From NCBI GenBank assembly GCA_038248505.1, contig JBBRXJ010000045.1, positions 1 through 28,112 on the forward strand: a stretch of 28,112 nt of DNA, read 5' to 3'. Position 1 is the stretch's first letter, and each line of letters starts with the position of its first letter. Made by a program: the position numbers and the translations under genes. This document shows, one piece after another, positions 22,289-28,112 of this stretch. The DNA is from JBBRXJ01 sp038248505. Lineage in GTDB: Bacteria > Bacteroidota > Bacteroidia > Bacteroidales > JBBRXJ01. The notes under the pieces were generated by a model that saw only the letters and a list, made by a program, of their open reading frames with translations, was not told the DNA's origin and did not search any database.

Positions 22289-23878
22289 ATGAGAATTCAA
22301 AACTACATTTTCTTCGCTTTTGCATCATTATGTATGCAAACAGCTATTGGACAACTTACTGCACCAGGCGCAAGCACTTCAAAACCAGCAGTATATTCAG
22401 CTTATATTCATTATGATACATTAAATTTAGCGACACATTCGTCTGACACTTTGTTTTTTAAAAAGGATTCCCTTTTTATTAACAAGACGTTTTCTTTAAA
22501 AATGGATGAAGATAGTATTTTCAACTCCACTACAAAGTTTTATACTCAGGACTATTCGCGCTTTTATAAGGAAGGTCTGTTTGATACCACCTATTATTTA
22601 GCAAATGGCGATACACTTTTAAAACATCGCAAATTAACAACACTTTACACCGATTCCATTTTTATATTTAACACTCCAACACAAACAAGCAAAATAGATT
22701 CTATTGGTATTTTAAATATTAATGCTCAAATTCCTACACCCGCCAAGTTTGAATGGTTCAAATATGATAGTATCGTTAAAGATTTTAAAAGTCTTCCTTT
22801 TTACGTCCTTGTATCAGGCACATCATCAAACAGAGACTCCTTAGCTAATGGCGGATATAAAATTATTGTATCAAACAGTTCAAACGATACCTCAACTATT
22901 ATTGCCTGGATTTTTAATAATGATCTTCAATTAGATATTAGTGCTATTAAAGATGTTGCAGGAAATTTTAAACCCAATAAATATACCTGCGAATATATTG
23001 ACTTTGAGGCCAATGTTAAAACTGTTTCTTTCCGCTATTTCGATTTAAAGGCAGATACCGCATTAAAACTTAAAAACGGATCTAAATACTTGTGGTCTGA
23101 TAAGAATAACTTCAACACACTTACAAATGTTACAAAAATAAAAACACGCAAATACGAACCCGATTATCGTGATACAGACTTTAACTTTTGGTGTCAGGAT
23201 AGCTTTGGATGCATTAGAGAAAACCAAGTACATTATAATTCTATACAGCCAAAAGCAAAGTTTAAAGCATACTTCAAAGACTCACATGCCGAACGCGATA
23301 AGATTGACTGGAAAGCCGATGAATCATTTGAAGGAAGTGCTCCCATTCGAGTTATTATTGTAAACGAATCAGAAAATTATGAAAAAACAGAATGGATACC
23401 GCGAGATTCAAATATAATTGCAGATCCATTCGAAAAAATTGATTCCATTATTACTCACGACTATGAACATATTTATTTTATTCCTGGCGAATATGCCCCA
23501 TATTTTATAGCACACAGTACCGAAGGCTGTACCGATACTCTTACTATTGAAACCATAACAGCTAAACCCTCCAAATTGAATATCCCTAATTTTTTCTCGC
23601 CAGATAATGGTGATGATAAAAATAATGTCTTCATAATTGAAGAAGAATCTCTTCACAATTTTTCAATCAATATTTTTAACAGAACAGGACAAGAGGTATA
23701 TCAATTTTCGGGGAGCATAAAAAATTGGGAAGGATGGAATGGAAAAATAAACAATTCTGAACGAAAAGCCGCACCGGGAATGTATGTATATGTAATAAGA
23801 GGGACGGGGTGGGATCAAAATCCACCGGTTTTTTATGAAGGAAAAGAGTATACTGGTGTAGTCTACCTTTATCGATAA
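22289..23878 (+). CDS. Secreted protein with gliding-motility-type (type B) T9SS C-terminal domain
   Basis: 529 residues. A signal peptide (about 1-21, A-I-G-Q at its end) is followed by a long region with no domain I can name, Asp/Ser/Thr-rich with many short beta strands. About 325-425 resemble a PKD-like module (H-D-Y-E-H-I-Y-F-I-P-G-E-Y, then G-C-T-D-T-L-T). About 429-529 form the type B T9SS sorting domain: I-P-N-F-F-S-P-D-N-G-D-D-K-N-N-V-F, I-x-I-F-N-R-T-G-Q-E-V-Y, W-x-G-W-N-G-K, P-G-M-Y-V-Y-V. It should pass the inner membrane by Sec and the outer membrane by the T9SS. I use ATG 22289 instead of an in-frame TTG at 22280. Role beyond secretion unknown. Confidence 0.88.
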   Translation: MRIQNYIFFAFASLCMQTAIGQLTAPGASTSKPAVYSAYIHYDTLNLATHSSDTLFFKKDSLFINKTFSLKMDEDSIFNSTTKFYTQDYSRFYKEGLFDTTYYLANGDTLLKHRKLTTLYTDSIFIFNTPTQTSKIDSIGILNINAQIPTPAKFEWFKYDSIVKDFKSLPFYVLVSGTSSNRDSLANGGYKIIVSNSSNDTSTIIAWIFNNDLQLDISAIKDVAGNFKPNKYTCEYIDFEANVKTVSFRYFDLKADTALKLKNGSKYLWSDKNNFNTLTNVTKIKTRKYEPDYRDTDFNFWCQDSFGCIRENQVHYNSIQPKAKFKAYFKDSHAERDKIDWKADESFEGSAPIRVIIVNESENYEKTEWIPRDSNIIADPFEKIDSIITHDYEHIYFIPGEYAPYFIAHSTEGCTDTLTIETITAKPSKLNIPNFFSPDNGDDKNNVFIIEEESLHNFSINIFNRTGQEVYQFSGSIKNWEGWNGKINNSERKAAPGMYVYVIRGTGWDQNPPVFYEGKEYTGVVYLYR

Positions 23879-23907
23879 TTTTTTTCTAATCCTATTTATT
23901 TTAAATC

Positions 23908-24912
23908 TTGATAAAATTTCTCATCATACGGTTTAGTTCCATTGGCGATATTGTATTAACAACGCCTGTAATTCGTTGCCTTAAGCAACAAATGCCTAAT
24001 TCACAGATTCATTACCTCACAAAAAAACAGTTTGCCCCCATCTTAGAATCTAATACATATATTGATAAAGTGCATGTGCTACCCGAGGATATTTCGCAAC
24101 TCGAGGAAGAGTTATTGAAGGAAGATTTTGATCACATTATTGATTTACACAATAATCTTAGAACCCTTAGAGTGAAAAGGATGTTGCGACTTCCATCGTA
24201 TTCATTTAACAAATTAAATATACGCAAGTGGTTGTTTGTTCAATTAGGAATGAACTTTATGCCGCATGTTCATATTGTTGATAGATACATGCAAACCCTA
24301 CAAATTTTTGATATAGAAAATGATCAAAAGGGATTGGATTATTTTATTCCACAACACGACGAAGTTGACATTTCAACCTTACCCTCAGTTTTCCTTCATG
24401 GATTTGGCGTGTTTGTTATAGGTGCAAACCATGCTACCAAAAAATTAACTACAACAAAGATTGCAGCAATATGTGACATACTCAAATTTCCGGTAATACT
24501 TTTGGGTGGGCCCGATGATCAAAAAAATGCCGAAGAGATTTGCAGTGTATCAAAAGCAACATTGTATAATGCATGCGGTAAATACAAGTTATATCAATCG
24601 GCTTCACTTGTTAAGCAAGCAAATGTCGTACTAACGCATGATACAGGCCTGATGCACATTGCTGCAGCCTTTCATAAAAAAATCATTTCGCTGTGGGGAA
24701 ACACCGTTCCTGATTTCGGAATGTTTCCTTATTTATCAGATCCTGATTCCAAAATATTTGAAGTAAAAAAACTTGCCTGCCGTCCATGTTCTAAAATTGG
24801 ATTTAAGAAATGTCCGAGAGGCCATTTTAAATGCACACAAAATATAGTAGTTAGCGAAGTTGCAGCATATACAAATCGTATTTTTACCTTAAACAGTAAA
24901 AATGAAGCGTAA
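23908..24912 (+). CDS. Glycosyltransferase family 9 (heptosyltransferase-like) protein
   Basis: 334 residues in a two-Rossmann-domain GT-B fold. N-terminal F-L-I-I-R-F-S-S-I-G-D-I-V-L-T-T-P at 4-20, acceptor-side I-D-L-H-N-N-L-R at 78-85, donor-side I-L-L-G-G-P-x-D near 197-204, and T-H-D-T-G-L-M-H-I-A-A-A at 243-254 are GT9 hallmarks. The Cys cluster near the end (291, 294, 302, 309) is typical of this family. It probably adds a sugar, classically a heptose, to the lipopolysaccharide core on the cytoplasmic face of the inner membrane. The start is TTG at 23908: a stop lies two codons upstream and the next ATG is 29 codons in, past the conserved N terminus. It follows the type B cargo gene by 29 bp. 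Confidence 0.92.
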   Translation: MIKFLIIRFSSIGDIVLTTPVIRCLKQQMPNSQIHYLTKKQFAPILESNTYIDKVHVLPEDISQLEEELLKEDFDHIIDLHNNLRTLRVKRMLRLPSYSFNKLNIRKWLFVQLGMNFMPHVHIVDRYMQTLQIFDIENDQKGLDYFIPQHDEVDISTLPSVFLHGFGVFVIGANHATKKLTTTKIAAICDILKFPVILLGGPDDQKNAEEICSVSKATLYNACGKYKLYQSASLVKQANVVLTHDTGLMHIAAAFHKKIISLWGNTVPDFGMFPYLSDPDSKIFEVKKLACRPCSKIGFKKCPRGHFKCTQNIVVSEVAAYTNRIFTLNSKNEA

Positions 24913-24934
24913 AAAAAAGGTTCTAATTTATATT

Positions 24935-24962
24935 CCTTTACATGATGATGATCATGTAAAGG
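24935..24962. other. 12-bp perfect hairpin downstream of the GT9 gene
   Basis: CCTTTACATGAT (24935-24946) and ATCATGTAAAGG (24951-24962) pair fully around the tetraloop GATG, 22 bp after the GT9 stop. No T tract follows on the plus strand. On the minus strand a run of eight T's lies further on. It could be a terminator or an mRNA 3'-end stabiliser. Confidence 0.6.
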
Positions 24963-25167
24963 CTATCTAGCTAATACTTCCTTGTTCTGCTAGGGACAGC
25001 ATATCGATGGCAAGCACAACAAAAATGATTTGGTGTGCCTTAGGTACTCAACAACTAAAAATAAATTATTGTTTTGCTAGTCAAGTTTAGACTCTAAGTC
25101 GCGCGCTGACTATTCACCAATATCTTTTGAAAATTAACCTATTCGTCTAACATTTTCTAAAGGCAAA

Positions 25168-25200
25168 AAAAAGTCCTCGGTAATTAACCGAGGACTTTTT
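25168..25200. terminator. Intrinsic (bidirectional) terminator after the type A T9SS gene
   Basis: 25168-25181 and 25187-25200 form a 14-bp stem with a GC-rich centre (GTCCTCGG/CCGAGGAC) and a 5-base loop. On the minus strand it ends in eight T's, 20 bp beyond the stop at 25221; on the plus strand five T's follow, so it can also stop readthrough from the GT9 side. Confidence 0.9.
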
Positions 25201-25220
25201 ATATTAATAATTAGAGGTGT

Positions 25221-27926
25221 TTACTTCACCAAAATCTTTTCTGTTTTTCCGTCAACATTAACAAAGTACATACCTTTAGGACAGTTGCTCAAGTCAACAC
25301 TTCCATTTGAAGATTTTGTATTTAATATCATTTTGCCAAGTACATCGCTAACGACTACTTCCTTTCCTTTAATGTTTAATAAGCCTGTGGTCGGATTCGG
25401 CCATACATTGCTGGTCTCAGCTCTTATTTCACCTACTGATGTAGAGTGTAATTCACCTGCCGTTAAAGCACCAACTGCAGTCATATTCGTTGCCCTAATT
25501 CTCTTTGCAATTGTATTCAAGACAACTCCAGGTTCAATCCAAGAAGCTCCATCGTAAAAACCACCTTCCATTAATACAATGCTACCTATAATATCACCAG
25601 TAATATAAGTAATCATAGCATTATAATTGATATCCGAAATACCCATCGTATCAACAGTCAAATAACGTTTAATACAATTTAGAGTGTCTGGCAACATGCT
25701 ATTTTTCTTCGCTATTACTGATAACATAACCCATGGGCTAGCACCCAATGTACCTGAAACATATTTAAAGGTCATAGGAATAGATGTTCCTGCGCTTGTA
25801 AAAGTGCGGTAATTAAGATTTTTACCCATTAAAGTAGAGGTTAATTGTTGTTTAATAACCCCTTTGTCACTTACGTAAATTCTCCCAAAATCAATTACAC
25901 TATCCGTTGAAACAGCTGTAGCTAAAAACATTACTGTTCTGTTATCTAAATAAAGTATAGCACGATTATAACCGTCTCCAACCGTTTCAACTGTAATATC
26001 TTGTTTCAAGTGAATCTCAATGGCCTCATCAAATCCAAAACCCTTTATATAGGTAATGGTGTCTCCACTAATTTCAACCATCTTTCCGTCATTAACATTG
26101 TTCGAATTAATGGTATGACTTGTTAAAGATTTATAACCAGCATTGTTTATAATCTTTGCATTAGGGCCGCTAATAATAATTTGATTATTCCCATTGAATT
26201 TACCCTTTCGTAAATCAAGTGTTCTTGATAAAGTCATAGTCGCACTCGAATTTACCTGAGTTGGATTATCAATAATAAGATTATATAAATTAGCCCAATT
26301 AGCACTAAAAATTACACCTAAACTTTGAGCAACTGTTCCATTATACCAATAATAGGCATCGCCATTATAATTTGAAGCAAGAAATCGGATATTACCAGTA
26401 GTGCCTTTTGACTTATCGAGACCTTGGGTTGAACCAATACATAGATATGAATTTGCTTCATTCATAAAGTTTACTCCAGATGCAGCAAATGTTGAACATT
26501 TTAGCTTACCACCCGTTAATAAAAATAAATTTGCAATATTTAAATTTGCTGATAAAAGTGCAACTCCCCTATTCTCAATTATTATAGAATCGTAGGTAGT
26601 ACCATCTGGGAGATTGTACGGACTGGCCTCACTTGAGTTACCAATATTTATATAGAGATTAGGTAGATTCCCAGTTGAACCAGTACGAGCAGTTACAATA
26701 CATGAAGCAGTTAAACTATCATAAATAATATTATTCGTTGAAGCAACAATAAAGGCTTTTCTTACATTCTCATACCAAAGCCCTCCAACATAGCTCTCTG
26801 CACCCATTTTCCCTTCGTTTCCAACAATGTCACCATTATCATAATAATAATCTACTTTGTAATTTGGATTTGTTATGTTGGTCACCGTTAAATCAATATA
26901 GCTTGACAAATAATCTGCTGTTGAAGCTGAGTCAGCTGTGGCTATTTTTGAATATCTTACGGAAATACTTGCATTAGCATTGTAGGTACCTGAATTTGTT
27001 TTTAAAACAAAAGCTTGAGAATTTCCAGTAGCAATCTTAAAATATATAGTTTTTGTCATATTTGAATTTACTTCAAAAATAACTGACCCACCTTTGCTAA
27101 TATCAAAAAAACAAGGAGTTCCATAACCATTAAACACATCAAAATTAGGACCAATTGTGAAGTTGTAACCATTCAAATTAATCCAACTGCCCTTTTCCAT
27201 TCGAGGTCTGCTAGCACTTTGAATACGCATATCATTTTTCAATAGAATTTGATTATCATTATTTTGGGTATCTATATTCGCTATTTTTAAAGGTGCATTA
27301 CCAACAATGGTATAGGTCTTTGTTGAATTTTCCATTCGCAGATTAAAGTTGTGAGGAAGTGCCGAATTATTACGAATTAACAAGTTGTTATTTGATACCA
27401 AACGATTCCCATTAAGATTCAATGTACCGGCCAAAATTGATACGCTATCAATAACCTCAATCTGTCCATTTTTATAAACAGAATCAATATTGTAAATGAT
27501 TAAGGCATTCATAACCGCTGGAAAACTACCACTAAGATCTTGTCTATCAGTACCTGTTAGAACGAAAATTCCTGTTGTTCCAAGTGTTTTAGTACCTGAT
27601 ACCGCAAGTGCTGAGTCAATAAGGCGTTGTGAATAACTAATCACCCCATTGGTTTGTAAAGTTACGCTTGCTGCTCCTAAGACTTTGTATGAATCAAATC
27701 TTAGAATACCACCTGTTTTAATATGCACTAAAGAATTCACAGTAATATTACCAGCTAAAGTAGCATAACCACCAAGCTCAACAATTAAAGTATCAACAAT
27801 TGTCCCTCCAGGAACAGGGGCTACCGTGCTGATTTTTATGTTTGTCGCAAATAAATTACTTGAAAGTACAAATAAAATTACCAATGATATTATCAAGCGG
27901 CTAATTGTAGATAGATTTCGTCTCAT
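25221..27926 (-). CDS. Large secreted protein with type A T9SS C-terminal sorting domain
   Basis: 901 residues. A signal peptide (about 1-28, L-F-A-T at its end) is followed by some 800 residues of Gly/Asn/Thr/Ser-rich sequence with regularly spaced short beta strands (patterns such as G-T-L-N-L-N-G-N, G-G-K-L-K-C-S, R-K-G-K-F-N-G-N-N), suggesting a beta-helix or adhesin-like structure with no recognised catalytic site. About 838-901 are the type A sorting domain: W-P-N-P-T-T-G-L-L-N-I-K-G, V-V-V-S-D-V-L-G-K, D-L-S-N-C-P-K-G-M-Y-F-V-N-V, ending T-E-K-I-L-V-K. Cargo with this ending is moved across the outer membrane and attached to the surface or released. Single gene with its own promoter and terminator. 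Function unknown; a surface adhesin is the likeliest guess. Confidence 0.9.
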   Translation of the reverse strand: MRRNLSTISRLIISLVILFVLSSNLFATNIKISTVAPVPGGTIVDTLIVELGGYATLAGNITVNSLVHIKTGGILRFDSYKVLGAASVTLQTNGVISYSQRLIDSALAVSGTKTLGTTGIFVLTGTDRQDLSGSFPAVMNALIIYNIDSVYKNGQIEVIDSVSILAGTLNLNGNRLVSNNNLLIRNNSALPHNFNLRMENSTKTYTIVGNAPLKIANIDTQNNDNQILLKNDMRIQSASRPRMEKGSWINLNGYNFTIGPNFDVFNGYGTPCFFDISKGGSVIFEVNSNMTKTIYFKIATGNSQAFVLKTNSGTYNANASISVRYSKIATADSASTADYLSSYIDLTVTNITNPNYKVDYYYDNGDIVGNEGKMGAESYVGGLWYENVRKAFIVASTNNIIYDSLTASCIVTARTGSTGNLPNLYINIGNSSEASPYNLPDGTTYDSIIIENRGVALLSANLNIANLFLLTGGKLKCSTFAASGVNFMNEANSYLCIGSTQGLDKSKGTTGNIRFLASNYNGDAYYWYNGTVAQSLGVIFSANWANLYNLIIDNPTQVNSSATMTLSRTLDLRKGKFNGNNQIIISGPNAKIINNAGYKSLTSHTINSNNVNDGKMVEISGDTITYIKGFGFDEAIEIHLKQDITVETVGDGYNRAILYLDNRTVMFLATAVSTDSVIDFGRIYVSDKGVIKQQLTSTLMGKNLNYRTFTSAGTSIPMTFKYVSGTLGASPWVMLSVIAKKNSMLPDTLNCIKRYLTVDTMGISDINYNAMITYITGDIIGSIVLMEGGFYDGASWIEPGVVLNTIAKRIRATNMTAVGALTAGELHSTSVGEIRAETSNVWPNPTTGLLNIKGKEVVVSDVLGKMILNTKSSNGSVDLSNCPKGMYFVNVDGKTEKILVK

Positions 27927-27955
27927 ATTTATATGATTTAGTTAATAATTTAAGA

Positions 27956-27988
27956 CAAAGATAATCATATCTTCCCAAAAATCGCAAA
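27956..27988 (-). promoter_or_regulatory. Bacteroidetes-type promoter for the type A T9SS gene
   Basis: The minus strand has TTTG (27985-27988), a 21-bp spacer, and TATCTTTG (27956-27963), fitting both the -33 TTG and the -7 TAnnTTTG elements. The -7 element ends 29 bp before the ATG at 27926. This is the best promoter match in the window. Confidence 0.6.
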
Positions 27989-28112
27989 TAAAAACGAGAT
28001 TAGCAACTTAATTTTTTTGTAATGCCGGATAGCGTTTTTTTGGCTATATTTTGGTTAAAACGCAGTTTTATAATGACTTATAATGATATTACCCCCTTTC
28101 CCCCATGAGAGA

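Larger units (their letters stand above)
24913..25220. other. Convergent intergenic region with two strong hairpins
   Basis: 308 bp between the GT9 gene and the type A T9SS gene, which converge. It holds the hairpin at 24935-24962 and the terminator at 25168-25200. The stretch between them (about 24963-25160) is less A/T-uniform than other gaps here and contains short inverted repeats, such as TAGTCA (25078-25083) / TGACTA (25107-25112). I see no protein gene; the longest ATG frame there is 27 codons. Confidence 0.5.

Noticed and set aside
25007..25090. A 27-codon ATG frame in the gap after the GT9 gene
   Set aside because: No homology I recognise, no signal peptide or start context, and length within chance expectation.

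Overview
The window is AT-rich DNA from a member of the Bacteroidota (Bacteroidetes). The evidence is phylum-specific: a PorP/SprF-family outer-membrane protein of the type IX secretion system (T9SS), one protein with a type A and one with a type B T9SS C-terminal sorting domain, a DUF4290 gene next to murA, a TPR/PD40-propeller protein, and several matches to the Bacteroidetes -7 promoter element TAnnTTTG. The sequence does not settle the genus. I saw no rRNA, tRNA, CRISPR array, transposase or phage gene. A perfect 54-bp inverted repeat lies at the very left edge and may mark a contig end.

Layout, left to right. 1-174: inverted repeat. 238-2153 (minus): a PagL-like outer-membrane deacylase homologue translationally coupled to a GIN-domain lipoprotein. 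2229-6352 (minus): rfbA, rfbC, rfbD and a phosphohexomutase, most of the dTDP-L-rhamnose route without rfbB. 6700-9201 (plus): a Pif1-like helicase carrying HRDC and HTH modules. 9270-9602 (plus): a small lipoprotein gene split by an in-frame TAA. 9770-12070 (minus) and 12498-13493 (plus): a divergent pair of a TPR/PD40 envelope protein ending in a SPOR-like domain and a PorP/SprF protein. 13573-14184 (plus): FAH-family enzyme, convergent with the next operon across a long shared terminator. 14206-19555 (minus): compact operon DUF4290 - murA - terC - acyltransferase - sulfatase. 19705-22047 (minus): PcrA/UvrD helicase. 22289-24912 (plus): type B T9SS cargo protein and a GT9 glycosyltransferase. 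25221-27926 (minus): type A T9SS cargo with a strong terminator and a good promoter match.

The common theme is the cell envelope: sugar-nucleotide and glycosyltransferase genes for surface glycans, MurA for peptidoglycan, a PagL-like protein for lipid A or the outer membrane, an acyltransferase for phospholipid, and T9SS machinery and cargo. The most unusual points are (1) the PD40 protein with a SPOR-type end where an OmpA-like peptidoglycan-binding domain would be expected, divergent from porP/sprF; (2) the lipoprotein gene with one internal stop; (3) MurA with Asp in place of the fosfomycin-target Cys; (4) the PagL-like protein lacking the catalytic Glu; (5) the 54-bp inverted repeat; (6) two convergent genes whose stop codons sit inside the two arms of one terminator hairpin. 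I did not find a clearly new multi-gene system; the PD40-SPOR/PorP pair is the best candidate for something undescribed.
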